A DNA stretch of 50,887 nt from Prolixibacteraceae bacterium (GTDB lineage Bacteria; Bacteroidota; Bacteroidia; Bacteroidales; Prolixibacteraceae). The notes beneath the pieces are model-generated. The model saw only the letters and a list, made by a program, of their open reading frames with translations, ran no database searches and was not told the DNA's origin. Both the position numbers and the translations under genes were made by a program. Location: contig JARKOX010000072.1 of NCBI GenBank assembly GCA_029975525.1, forward strand, positions 1 to 50,887, read 5' to 3'. Every line of letters starts with the position of its first letter. Positions within the stretch are counted from its first letter, which is position 1. Positions 9,777 through 18,387 of this stretch are shown piece by piece.

Positions 9777-9808
9777 TTTGTTCCTACCAGTTCCTACCAG
9801 TTTATTTG
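9777..9808 (+). promoter_or_regulatory. Candidate galK-galT promoter with a repeat-built spacer
   Basis: TTTG at 9777-9780 and TTTATTTG at 9801-9808 are separated by exactly 20 bp, matching Bacteroidota -33 TTTG and (7 of 8, ignoring nn) -7 TAnnTTTG elements with the normal 19-21 bp spacing. The predicted start is near 9815, leaving an 18-nt leader to ATG 9833. An alternative promoter overlaps it: TATTTTTG at 9773-9780 is a perfect -7 match with TTGG at 9751-9754, spacing 18 bp. Only experiment can decide which is used. Confidence 0.55.
9781..9800 (+). repeat. Two exact 10-bp tandem repeats (TTCCTACCAG) inside the galK promoter
   Basis: Copies lie at 9781-9790 and 9791-9800 with no mismatch. 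Together they make up the whole spacer between the proposed -33 and -7 elements of the galK promoter. Confidence 0.9.
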
Positions 9809-9832
9809 TATAATCTAATATATCAACTAATT

Positions 9833-10993
9833 ATGAATCTTGATCTATTGAAACAAAAATTTGTCGAAAAGTATGGCGAAGGTGAATTCAGCGGATATTT
9901 TTCGCCAGGCCGTGTAAATCTGATTGGTGAACACACCGACTACAATGGTGGATTTGTATTCCCCTGTGCGTTGAGTTTTGGCGCTTACTGCCTGATCCGT
10001 AAAACCGATCGCAAAACCGTTAAACTGGCTTCACTGAACCTGCCGTTTGAAACCGAAGTGGATGTGAAAGACCTGAACAAGCCGGTCGGGAAAGAGTGGG
10101 TCAACTATCCGATCGGGGTTTTTGCCCAGTTCCTGAAAAAAGGCATTCAGTTTGAAAACGGCGCCGATATTTTGATTTTTGGCGATGTGCCCAACGGCGC
10201 CGGCCTCTCGTCGTCGGCAGCGCTCGAAATGGTTACTGCCGTGGCGGTAAACGACACCTGGAACCTGGGAATCGACCGGCTGGAACTGGTTAAAATGAGC
10301 CAGAAAGCCGAACATGAATTTGCCGGCGTAATGTGCGGCATCATGGACCAGTTTGCTTCCGGAATGGGAAAAGCCAACCACGCCATTTTCCTCAACTGCG
10401 ACACCCTCGACTACGACCTGGTGCCTGTTGAACTCGACGGCATCAAGATCGTTATCAGCAATACCAACAGCCCGCATAAACTCGACTCGGGCAAATACAA
10501 CCAGCGGGTTGCCGAATGCCACGCAGCCGTGGACGCCATCAGCCAGTACAAACCGATTAAGGCGCTGGCCGACATTACCTGGGAAGAGTTTAAACAGCTG
10601 GAAGATAAAATCGAAGATCAAACGGCACGCAAACGCGCCCGCCACGTGGTGAGCGAAATCGAACGTACCGAAGAAGCGGTTACCGAGCTGAAAGCCGGAA
10701 ATATCGAAAAATTTGGCCAGCTGATGAATGGCTCGCATGATTCGCTGCGCGACGATTATGAAGTTACCGGCCACGAGCTGGACACCATGGTCGAAGAGGC
10801 CCGCAAAATTGAGGGCGTTATCGGTTCGCGGATGACCGGCGGCGGTTTTGGCGGCTGCACCGTGAGCCTGGTGAAAGAGGAGGCCATCGATACGTTTATT
10901 GCCGAAGTCGGGAAAAATTACGAACAAAAAACGGGATTGAAACCGGCATTTTATGTTGCTGAAATTGGCGACGGCGCAAAAAAACTGTTTTAA
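9833..10993 (+). CDS. galK: Galactokinase
   Basis: GalK phosphorylates alpha-D-galactose to galactose 1-phosphate with ATP (GHMP kinase family, cytoplasmic). The 386 residues from ATG 9833 match family length; an in-frame ATG at 9806 would add nine residues with no family counterpart and would fall on the predicted promoter. Motifs seen: the galactokinase signature GRVNLIGEHTDYNGG (26-40), the ATP-binding GHMP motif PNGAGLSSSAALE at about 117-130, and the C-terminal GSRMTGGGFGGCTVSL loop. galT begins 3 bp after the stop, so the two are one operon. Confidence 0.97.
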   Translation: MNLDLLKQKFVEKYGEGEFSGYFSPGRVNLIGEHTDYNGGFVFPCALSFGAYCLIRKTDRKTVKLASLNLPFETEVDVKDLNKPVGKEWVNYPIGVFAQFLKKGIQFENGADILIFGDVPNGAGLSSSAALEMVTAVAVNDTWNLGIDRLELVKMSQKAEHEFAGVMCGIMDQFASGMGKANHAIFLNCDTLDYDLVPVELDGIKIVISNTNSPHKLDSGKYNQRVAECHAAVDAISQYKPIKALADITWEEFKQLEDKIEDQTARKRARHVVSEIERTEEAVTELKAGNIEKFGQLMNGSHDSLRDDYEVTGHELDTMVEEARKIEGVIGSRMTGGGFGGCTVSLVKEEAIDTFIAEVGKNYEQKTGLKPAFYVAEIGDGAKKLF

Positions 10994-10996
10994 CCG

Positions 10997-12049
10997 ATGA
11001 GTGAATTTTCTTTTGAAGACCACCCCCATCGCCGGTTCAACCCACTGACCGGCGATTGGGTGTTGGTTTCGCCGCACCGCGCCAAACGGCCCTGGCAGGG
11101 ACAGGTTGAAAAACCGGCTGCCGAACAGCGCCCGGCCTACGATCCGGGGTGTTACCTCTGTCCCGGAAACGAACGGGCCGGAGGAGTCAACAATCCCGAC
11201 TACCGCGGAACATTTGTTTTTACCAATGATTTCAGCGCCCTGCTGGAAGACACCCCCGCCGGGGGCGACAGCGCCAATGACCTGTTTCGCACCGAAAGCG
11301 AACGGGGAATCTGCAAGGTTATCTGTTTTAGTCACGATCACAGCCTCACCATTCCCGAAATGCCGCTGGAAGATATCCGCCGCGTAGTGGATGTGTGGTG
11401 CCGCGAGTTTGAAGAGCTGGGCAGCAAGCCGTTTATCAATTACGTGCAGATTTTTGAAAACAAAGGAGCTATCATGGGCTGCTCCAATCCGCATCCGCAC
11501 GGGCAGATCTGGTCCTCCTTGTCGGTTCCGGTTGAGCCGGCCAAGGAGTGTGTCACCCAGCAGGCGTGGTTCGACAAACACGGGCGGACGCTGTTGGGCG
11601 ATTACCTGGCGGCCGAGCTCGAGAAAAAGGTCCGGATAGTGGCCGAAAACGATTCGTTTGTGGCGCTCATCCCGTTTTGGGCTGTGTGGCCTTTCGAGGC
11701 GATGATCATCAGCCGGCGGGCTGTGCAGAACATCCTGCAGCTTACGGCTGCCGAACGCGACGGACTGGCCGATATATACAAGCGACTGACGATCCTGTAC
11801 GATAACCTCTTCCAGGTTTCGTTTGCCTATTCGGCCGGATTGCACCAGGCGCCTACCGATGGGCGGGAGCATCCCGGGTGGCATTTGCACATGCATTTTT
11901 ATCCGCCACTGCTGCGTTCAGCTGCTGTGAAGAAATTTATGGTGGGCTATGAAATGCTGGCCACACCCCAGCGCGATATTACCGCCGAAGGCGCTGCCGC
12001 CCGTTTGCGCGATTTGCCGACAACACATTACAAAAGCCTTCCCGGTTAA
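10997..12049 (+). CDS. galT: Galactose-1-phosphate uridylyltransferase
   Basis: GalT exchanges UMP between UDP-glucose and galactose 1-phosphate, the second committed step of the Leloir pathway. The 350-residue protein shows the HIT-superfamily active site [12 protein letters not shown], with H166-P-H168-G-Q170 containing the uridylylated His. It also has a zinc-type pair C52xxC55 ([12 protein letters not shown]) and the C-terminal [14 protein letters not shown] histidine cluster. It begins 3 bp after galK. No galE lies nearby in the window. GC content is high (37 of 60 bases in the sampled stretch 11521-11580). Confidence 0.97.
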   Translation: MSEFSFEDHPHRRFNPLTGDWVLVSPHRAKRPWQGQVEKPAAEQRPAYDPGCYLCPGNERAGGVNNPDYRGTFVFTNDFSALLEDTPAGGDSANDLFRTESERGICKVICFSHDHSLTIPEMPLEDIRRVVDVWCREFEELGSKPFINYVQIFENKGAIMGCSNPHPHGQIWSSLSVPVEPAKECVTQQAWFDKHGRTLLGDYLAAELEKKVRIVAENDSFVALIPFWAVWPFEAMIISRRAVQNILQLTAAERDGLADIYKRLTILYDNLFQVSFAYSAGLHQAPTDGREHPGWHLHMHFYPPLLRSAAVKKFMVGYEMLATPQRDITAEGAAARLRDLPTTHYKSLPG

Positions 12050-12328
12050 AGATTTTATTTATCTTTCCCCGGAAAATTGAGGTAAGCCGAAAAAAGTAAA
12101 GCGCAAGGGAGAGAATATTCCGTGGGTTTTTCTTTCTTTATTGCAGATTTTTTTCGATACTTTTCAGCAGCCATTGAAAAAGGTCTTTTGGATGGAGAGC
12201 GGTTTGCGGGCAACGCTTTTGGATTTGCCGCAAACAGGTGCAGCCACAGAACCTGAACCTTGAGTCATGCTGTTGGGCAATTGTTTGAAAGAGAATTATT
12301 TCTAAAACTAAACTAATATTTAAAAATT
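12050..12328 (+). other. galT-galP intergenic region with an imperfect inverted repeat
   Basis: This 279-bp gap has no credible open frame. It holds an inverted repeat, GTTTGCGGGCAA at 12202-12213 against TTGCCGCAAAC at 12225-12235 (11 bp with one bulged G, 11-nt loop). No T-run follows it, so it is not a normal intrinsic terminator and may be an operator or a leader hairpin. A TTTG at 12284-12287 could be a -33 element, but no good -7 element is correctly spaced from it, so no promoter is called. Confidence 0.5.
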
Positions 12329-13714
12329 ATGAGTAAGAGTAAAAGTTATGCGTTACCAATCTTTATGATGATCCTGCTTTTTGGCATGATCTCATTTGTT
12401 ACCAACTTGGCGGCGCCGATGGGTATTGTTTTGAAAAACCAGTTCAATGTTCCCAACTCTTTGGGAATGCTGGGGAACTTCGCGAACTTTATCGCTTATG
12501 CAGTCATGGGTATTCCGGGAGGCATTTTGCTTCAGAAAGTCGGTTATAAAAGAACCGCTCTGATTGCAATTGCTATCGGTTTTATCGGCGTCGGTATTCA
12601 ATACCTATCAGGGCATGCTGAAAGTTTCGGCGTTTACCTTCTGGGGGCATTTATCGCAGGTTTCTCCATGTGTTTGTTGAATATCGTTGTCAATCCTATG
12701 TTGAACACTCTTGGAGGTGGCGGAAACAAAGGAAACCAGCTCATTCAGGTTGGTGGTTCATTCAATTCGGTAATGGCCACATTTACGCCGGTATTTGTAG
12801 GTATCCTGATTGGTGAGGCAACTAAAGCCAGGATAACCGATGTTTTCCCGATTATGTATATTGCGATGGGGGTGTTTGCTCTGGTATTTTTTATTTTATG
12901 GGCTACCTCTATTCCGGAACCGCATGCCGACCTTCCGAAAGAACCACTGGGTGGCTTGATGGCCGGTGCGCTCAAATTTCGCCATTTTGTGCTCGGCGCC
13001 ATTGCCATTTTCGTTTATGTAGGTGTTGAAGTGGGAACTCCCGGTATCGCCAACTTATATATGACCACTCCCAGTGTAGAGAAGGCACAGGAAATTGTTG
13101 CTGCGTATAGCACGCAATCGGGAATTTCGGAAGACGCATACACCACTGCTCAAAGGATTGTTGACGGAAAGGATACTCCTGGTTTAGGCATTGCTACCGG
13201 AATTGCCGGCGGCGTAGTTGGTTTCTACTGGCTGCTGATGCTGGTGGGCCGTCTGTTTGGGGCAGGTTTTGGTCATAAGATATCCAGCAGGACCATGTTG
13301 AGTTCTGCTTCATTTGTGGGATTGGTCCTCGTTCTTCTGGCAATTTTCTGGCCCGTGAAAACTCTGATGTCGATGCCTTCCTTCAATGTCGAAGCCGGTG
13401 TCCTGAAGTTCGGATTGGTTCCTGTACCGATCAAATTCTTTTTCCTGGCCTTGGTCGGATTGTGTACCTCCATCATGTGGGGAAGCATCTTTAACCTGGC
13501 GGTTGAAGGATTAGGCAAATATTTGGCAGCTGCTTCCGGTATCTTTATGACGCTGGTTGCCGGTGGAGGTATCCTTCCCGCTATCCAGGGATGGGTTGCC
13601 GATATTGCCAACTTTGACATGAGCTATTGGGTTATTGTGGCAGGATTGGGCTATTTGTTGTTTTATGGAGTAATTGGCAACAAGAATGTGAACAAAGATA
13701 TTCCTGTGGTATAG
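12329..13714 (+). CDS. Glucose/galactose MFS symporter (GluP/FucP-like, FHS family)
   Basis: This 461-residue inner-membrane protein of the major facilitator superfamily has about twelve hydrophobic segments. It resembles the fucose:H+ symporter group, which in Bacteroidota includes glucose/galactose transporters. Supporting stretches are FGMISFVTNLAAPMGIVLKNQF in the first helix, GIPGGILLQKVGYKR after helix 2 (the MFS loop 2-3 motif region), and GFSMCLLNIVVNPMLNTLGGGG. A long central loop of about 70 residues, including AAYSTQSGISEDAYTTAQRIV, separates helices in the second half. Its place after galK-galT suggests galactose or glucose import; substrate is inferred. Base composition is lower in GC (26 of 60 bases in 12541-12600) than galK/galT. 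Confidence 0.85.
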   Translation: MSKSKSYALPIFMMILLFGMISFVTNLAAPMGIVLKNQFNVPNSLGMLGNFANFIAYAVMGIPGGILLQKVGYKRTALIAIAIGFIGVGIQYLSGHAESFGVYLLGAFIAGFSMCLLNIVVNPMLNTLGGGGNKGNQLIQVGGSFNSVMATFTPVFVGILIGEATKARITDVFPIMYIAMGVFALVFFILWATSIPEPHADLPKEPLGGLMAGALKFRHFVLGAIAIFVYVGVEVGTPGIANLYMTTPSVEKAQEIVAAYSTQSGISEDAYTTAQRIVDGKDTPGLGIATGIAGGVVGFYWLLMLVGRLFGAGFGHKISSRTMLSSASFVGLVLVLLAIFWPVKTLMSMPSFNVEAGVLKFGLVPVPIKFFFLALVGLCTSIMWGSIFNLAVEGLGKYLAAASGIFMTLVAGGGILPAIQGWVADIANFDMSYWVIVAGLGYLLFYGVIGNKNVNKDIPVV

Positions 13715-14216
13715 TAAAAGTCACGATGTAATGACTAGTCCTAAAAAAGCGTTACAGGATTAGACAAAAATAATTTATTTGATGAAGGAGGCTGTCCAAA
13801 AAGTAAAATTGGACAGCCTTTGTTTTTGCCCTCGCAACGTCTTGCCAACGGATGCCGTCGAAAAATAATTTCGTGCTTACCCGTTTCCCATTTCCTGCGC
13901 ACCGTTTTTTCCCCTCCTGGTATTAGAAAAAATGGCCCTTCTCGTCAGGGGAAACTGATTGTTCAGTGAGGCGTCCAATCTTCGCCGGTACACGTTGGCA
14001 TCTCCCTTTCCGGAAAATTGTAATCAATCCCCCGCGAAATACGATAGGCGGCCCGCCAATGGGCAGGGCTTCTCCGGGATCTATCCAGTCCCGCACCCGG
14101 CAGCGCTACCTTTCGATGACTTTTGGTGTGTTATAAAACACTTTTTGCCGGAAAAGCGGCGAATCAGCTTAAACGTAAATAATACTTTTATAGTTTTACT
14201 TCCAAAGAAAAGAACA
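13715..14216 (+). other. Intergenic region between galP and araR
   Basis: The region contains a terminator (listed separately) and then about 390 bp with no convincing gene. The araR frame stays open back to a TTG at 13959, but residues coded there do not resemble the family and are read as untranslated. A TACTTTTA at 14183-14190 fits a -7 element except for its last base and would start RNA about 20 nt before the TTG at 14217, but no TTTG lies at the right distance upstream. AraR operators would be expected here; none could be identified by eye. Confidence 0.5.
13790..13827 (+). terminator. Rho-independent terminator after galP
   Basis: A perfect 10-bp stem (GGCTGTCCAA at 13790-13799, TTGGACAGCC at 13809-13818) with a 9-nt loop is followed by TTTGTTTTT (13819-13827). 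It lies 76 bp after the transporter stop codon. Confidence 0.85.
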
Positions 14217-14897
14217 TTGGAATATTACCAGGGACATTCGAAATATTTGCTGGCCGTTGACTGTGTGGTGCTGGGCTACGAAGACGAGGAGCTGAAAGTG
14301 TTGCTTTACCCGCGCGGTTTTGAGCCGGTGAAAGGAAAATGGTCGCTGATGGGCGGATTTGTCGGGGAGGACGAGTCGGCCGAAGAGGCTGCCAGCCGGG
14401 TGCTGCAACAGATAACCGGGCTCGACAATATTTTTCTGGAACAGGTGGAAGCTTTTTCGAAACCCGGACGCGAAACCATCGCCCGGGTGGTGAGCATCGT
14501 TTTTTATGCGCTGGTGCGCATTCACCTGCACGACAAGGAGCTGCTGAAAGCGCAGGGCGCCGAGTGGCATCCGCTTTCGCAATTACCCGAACTGGTTTTT
14601 GACCACCGCGAAATGGTTGAGAAAGCTTTGTTGAAGCTGCAGCAGAAAGCCGGGTACAGCTTGGCTGGCAGCGAAATGCTCTCCGAACGGTTTACCCTGA
14701 TGCAGCTGCGAAAACTCTACCAGGCCATTTACAGGCGGGAGTTCGACCCCGGTAATTTCCGAAAAAAAATCCTCTCCCTGGAGGTCCTCGAAAAACTGGA
14801 TGAAAAAAACGCCTCAGAATCACGGAAGGGCGCCTATTATTACCGGGTTAAAGAGGAGATGGTCGGCATGGAGACTTCCCGGATTGTGAAATTCTGA
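14217..14897 (+). CDS. araR: NrtR/Nudix-family transcriptional regulator of arabinose use (AraR-like), TTG start
   Basis: The protein is 226 residues if started at TTG 14217 (LEYYQGHSKYLLAVDCVVLGYEDEELKVLLYPRG), which matches the usual start and length of this family; there is no ATG in the upstream part of the frame. The Nudix-like fold covers about 1-145 and a winged-helix domain about 150-226 (LSERFTLMQLRKLYQAIYRREFDPGNFRKKIL). The Nudix box has degenerated: where hydrolases have REUxEExGU this protein has RVLQQITGL, so the metal-binding glutamates are gone and it should sense a ligand rather than hydrolyse one. Bacteroides AraR belongs to this family and represses arabinose genes. The next genes here are a symporter and ribulokinase, which supports that role (inference). 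Confidence 0.83.
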   Translation: MEYYQGHSKYLLAVDCVVLGYEDEELKVLLYPRGFEPVKGKWSLMGGFVGEDESAEEAASRVLQQITGLDNIFLEQVEAFSKPGRETIARVVSIVFYALVRIHLHDKELLKAQGAEWHPLSQLPELVFDHREMVEKALLKLQQKAGYSLAGSEMLSERFTLMQLRKLYQAIYRREFDPGNFRKKILSLEVLEKLDEKNASESRKGAYYYRVKEEMVGMETSRIVKF

Positions 14898-14950
14898 AAA
14901 CCGGAATTGTAAATCGGAAATAAAATACTGAACTAACTAAAAAGATCAAC

Positions 14951-16612
14951 ATGAGTACACTTGACTGGATTATCCTGGGACTGTTTGCAGCCGGACTCCT
15001 CGCCATCGTCATCTGGGTGATGCGCCAAAAAGATGAAAGCACTTCGGACTATTTTCTGGCAGGGCGTGATGCCACCTGGCTGGCAATCGGAGCCTCCATT
15101 TTTGCGTCGAATATCGGTTCGGAACATTTGGTGGGGCTGGCCGGCGCCGGTGCATCAAGCGGAATGGCTATGGCGCACTGGGAAATGCACGGCTGGCTGA
15201 TCCTGATGCTGGGGTGGTTGTTTGTCCCGTTTTATGCCCGCAGCGGCGTTTTTACAATGCCCGAATTCCTGGAGCGGCGGTACAATGCCCGTTCGCGGTC
15301 GTTTTTCTCGGTCATTTCGCTGGTAAGTTATGTGCTCACCAAAGTCGCCGTGACGGTCTATGCGGGTGGGGTGGTTTTTAAAGATGTCTTTAACATCGAA
15401 TCGGTCAGGTTTGGCGCCTGGGAAATCGACTTTTTCTGGATCAGCGCTATCGGATTGGTGCTGATCACCGGACTTTATACTACCCTGGGCGGGATGAAGG
15501 CGGTGCTCTACACCTCGGTGCTGCAAACGCCTATTCTGCTGATCGGGTCGATTGCCGTGCTGGTTATCGGGCTGGCCAAACTTGGCGGCTGGGGAGAGAT
15601 GATGGAAATCTGCCGTGCCAATGTTTCGCCGCTGGGCGATCCGATGACCAGCCTCATCCGCTCGCCGCATGACCCCGAATTCCCGTGGACCGGCGTCATT
15701 CTGGGCTCTGCCATTATTGGTTTCTGGTACTGGTGCACCGACCAGTACATTGTTCAGCGTGTCCTCTCCGGACGCAACATGACCCAGGCCCGCCGCGGTG
15801 CTATTTTTGGCGCGTACCTGAAACTCACCCCCGTGTTTATTTTCCTGATTCCCGGGATGATCGCCTACGCGATGAACCAGAAAGGAATGATCACGCTGAC
15901 CGGCAACGATTCGGCTTTTTCAACGCTGGTAAAAGAGCTGCTGCCCATCGGTTTTAAAGGAATCGTGATCGGCGGCATCCTGGCTGCGCTGATGAGTTCA
16001 CTCGCCTCGCTGTTTAACTCGTCGGCCATGCTGTTTACGGTCGATTTTTATAAGAAATACAAACCCCAGGCCTCCGAAAAACACTATGTGCTGGTAGGAC
16101 GCCTCGCCACTGTGGTGGTGGTGATTCTCGGAATTTTGTGGATTCCGGTGATGAAGGGGCTCGGAAAAGTGCTCTATGCCTACCTGCAGGATGTGCAGTC
16201 GCTGCTGGCGCCCGGAATTGCCGCAGTCTTTCTGTTGGGGGTTTTGTCGAAAAAAACCACGCCGGCCGCCGGTTTCTACGGATTGCTGATCGGCTTTACC
16301 ATCGGGATGACCCGCCTGGCGCTGAAGATATTTGCCGGCTATTTTACCGAAGGTTCGCTGGTCCATACGGTGTTTATCGCCCCCAACTGGCTGCACTTTG
16401 AAATTTACATCTTCCTGATCGTCATTGCGGCGATGATCGTGATCAGCTATTTTACCGAGAAGAAAGACCCCGCCTCCATTCAGGGGCTGACTTTCGGTTC
16501 GGCAACGGCTGCCCAGCGGGCTGAAGTACGCGCCAGCTGGAGTAACTGGGATGTTATCAACTCGGTAATAATCCTGTCGGTGGTTATCGGTTTTTACGCC
16601 TATTTCTGGTAA
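14951..16612 (+). CDS. Sodium:solute symporter (SSS/SGLT family), probable arabinose transporter
   Basis: A 553-residue inner-membrane protein with about 13-14 hydrophobic helices and SSS signatures: YFLAGRDATWLAIGASIFASNIGSEHLVGLAGAGA in the first two helices (Na+-site region), a GVFTMPEFLERRYNARSR loop, TTLGGMKAVLYTSVLQT, and FWYWCTDQYIVQRVLSGRN. Sequence around the sugar site resembles vSGLT-type sugar transporters. It lies 53 bp after araR and 81 bp before araB, so an arabinose (pentose) substrate is likely by context. The Bacteroides arabinose locus also places an SSS symporter beside AraR. Confidence 0.85.
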   Translation: MSTLDWIILGLFAAGLLAIVIWVMRQKDESTSDYFLAGRDATWLAIGASIFASNIGSEHLVGLAGAGASSGMAMAHWEMHGWLILMLGWLFVPFYARSGVFTMPEFLERRYNARSRSFFSVISLVSYVLTKVAVTVYAGGVVFKDVFNIESVRFGAWEIDFFWISAIGLVLITGLYTTLGGMKAVLYTSVLQTPILLIGSIAVLVIGLAKLGGWGEMMEICRANVSPLGDPMTSLIRSPHDPEFPWTGVILGSAIIGFWYWCTDQYIVQRVLSGRNMTQARRGAIFGAYLKLTPVFIFLIPGMIAYAMNQKGMITLTGNDSAFSTLVKELLPIGFKGIVIGGILAALMSSLASLFNSSAMLFTVDFYKKYKPQASEKHYVLVGRLATVVVVILGILWIPVMKGLGKVLYAYLQDVQSLLAPGIAAVFLLGVLSKKTTPAAGFYGLLIGFTIGMTRLALKIFAGYFTEGSLVHTVFIAPNWLHFEIYIFLIVIAAMIVISYFTEKKDPASIQGLTFGSATAAQRAEVRASWSNWDVINSVIILSVVIGFYAYFW

Positions 16613-16693
16613 TCCGGAAAGTGCTGCCCGGCCTTTTGCATTGAAGTTTTAACTCTGTAACCTGATATTTAACACTTGTAACTTTTTTGAAAT

Positions 16694-18361
16694 ATGTCTG
16701 CAAAATATACGATTGGTTTGGATTATGGCACCGATTCGGTTCGGTCGCTGATAGTGAATGTGGAAACCGGAGAAGAGGTAGCCGGGGCGGTGTTTGAATA
16801 TCCGCGCTGGAAAAAGGGCATGTATTGCGATCCGGTGAAAAACCGTTTCAGGCAGCATCCAAAAGATTACCTGGAAGGATTGGAGTTTACCATCACCGAA
16901 GCGTTGCGCCAGGCGCCTGCCGGAACTGCCGAAAAGGTGGTGGGCATTTCGGTCGATACCACCGGATCGACGCCGGTTGCCGTTGACGAACGGGGAACGC
17001 CGCTTTCGTTGACTGCCGGCTTCGAAGAGAATCCCAACGCCATGTTTGTACTCTGGAAAGACCATACCGCGGTGAAGGAAGCGGCCGAAATCAACGAACT
17101 GGCAGCCCGGTGGGAGGTCGATTTTACCCGCTACGAAGGGGGAATTTACTCTTCGGAGTGGTTTTGGGCCAAAATCCTGCATGTGGTGCGCGAAGACGCG
17201 GCCGTGTTACGGGCCGCCCACTCCTGGGTGGAGCATTGCGACTGGATCCCGGCTTTGCTCACCGGCAATACCTATCCCCAAACGATCCGGCGGAGCCGCT
17301 GTGCCGCCGGCCACAAAGCGATGTGGCACGAAGCTTTCGGCGGCCTGCCCTCCGAAGCGTTTTTAACGGCGCTCGACCCGCTGCTCAGCGGCCTGCGCGA
17401 CCGCCTCTTCCGCGAAACCTACACCTGTGAGGTGGCCGCCGGAAAACTGTCGTCCGAATGGGCCAAGCGGCTCGGACTTCCCACCAACGTGGTGGTTGGG
17501 GTAGGAGCGTTTGATGCACACCTCGGAGCGTTGGGCGCCGAAATTCAGCCCTATTATCTTTCGAAAGTGATGGGAACCTCCACCTGCGACATGCTGGTGG
17601 CGCCATTTGATGAAGTGGGCGACAAGCTGGTCAGCGGAATTTGCGGACAGGTCGATGGTTCCATTGTTCCCGGCATGCTGGGCCTTGAAGCCGGGCAGTC
17701 GGCCTTTGGGGATATTTACGCCTGGTTCCGGAAGCTGCTCGAATGGCCGTTACAAAATATCCTGGCCGAAACCGAACTGATTGACGACGAAATCAAGCAG
17801 AAACTGATTGCAGAAACTTCAGACCGCATCATTGCCCGTTTGAGCGAAGAAGCAGCCAAAATTCCGGCCGGGGAGAGTGCACTGGTGGCGCTCGACTGGA
17901 TGAACGGCCGCCGCACGCCCGATGCCAACCAGAACCTGAAAGGAGCCCTTGCCGGACTGACGCTTGGCTCTGATGCTCCGCGTATCTTCCGTGCTTTGGT
18001 TGAAGCGACCGCGTTTGGTTCCAAAGCAATTGTCGATCGTTTCCTCGAAGAGGGAGTCCGCATCGACGGGGTGATTGCCCTGGGCGGAGTGGCCAAAAAG
18101 TCGCCGTTTGTGATGCAGGTGGTTGCCGATGTGCTGAATATGCCGATCAAGGTGGCCCGCTCGGAACAGGCCTGCGCGCTGGGATCGGCGATGGCGGCTG
18201 CGGTGGCTGCCGGCGTGTATGCCACGGTGGCCGAAGCCCAGCAGAAAATGGGAGGCGGAATTGAAATGGAGTATCATCCCATTGCCGGGAATGTGGCCCA
18301 ATACCGCCAGCTCTATGAGAAATACCGGAAATTCGGAAAGTTTATCGAGTTTGATTATTGA
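16694..18361 (+). CDS. araB: Ribulokinase
   Basis: AraB phosphorylates L-ribulose to L-ribulose 5-phosphate with ATP (FGGY carbohydrate kinase family). The 555-residue length is typical of ribulokinases and longer than xylulose or glycerol kinases. Motifs seen: the N-terminal phosphate-1 motif TIGLDYGTDSVRSLIV, the ribulokinase stretch GISVDTTGSTPVAVDERGTPL, FVLWKDHTA, and C-terminal GGVAKKSPFVMQVVADVLNMPI, which covers the adenosine-binding part. No araA or araD is in the window; they must lie elsewhere if the pathway is complete. The gene ends 26 bp before the convergent GH5 gene. Confidence 0.95.
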   Translation: MSAKYTIGLDYGTDSVRSLIVNVETGEEVAGAVFEYPRWKKGMYCDPVKNRFRQHPKDYLEGLEFTITEALRQAPAGTAEKVVGISVDTTGSTPVAVDERGTPLSLTAGFEENPNAMFVLWKDHTAVKEAAEINELAARWEVDFTRYEGGIYSSEWFWAKILHVVREDAAVLRAAHSWVEHCDWIPALLTGNTYPQTIRRSRCAAGHKAMWHEAFGGLPSEAFLTALDPLLSGLRDRLFRETYTCEVAAGKLSSEWAKRLGLPTNVVVGVGAFDAHLGALGAEIQPYYLSKVMGTSTCDMLVAPFDEVGDKLVSGICGQVDGSIVPGMLGLEAGQSAFGDIYAWFRKLLEWPLQNILAETELIDDEIKQKLIAETSDRIIARLSEEAAKIPAGESALVALDWMNGRRTPDANQNLKGALAGLTLGSDAPRIFRALVEATAFGSKAIVDRFLEEGVRIDGVIALGGVAKKSPFVMQVVADVLNMPIKVARSEQACALGSAMAAAVAAGVYATVAEAQQKMGGGIEMEYHPIAGNVAQYRQLYEKYRKFGKFIEFDY

Positions 18362-18387
18362 ATACAGGATGGTTGCTGAAGCGTTTT

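Noticed and set aside
10031-11896. A 621-codon open frame on the minus strand across galK and galT
   Set aside because: It is exactly antisense to two clear enzymes, its product has no recognisable motif, and long antisense frames are expected in GC-rich coding DNA.
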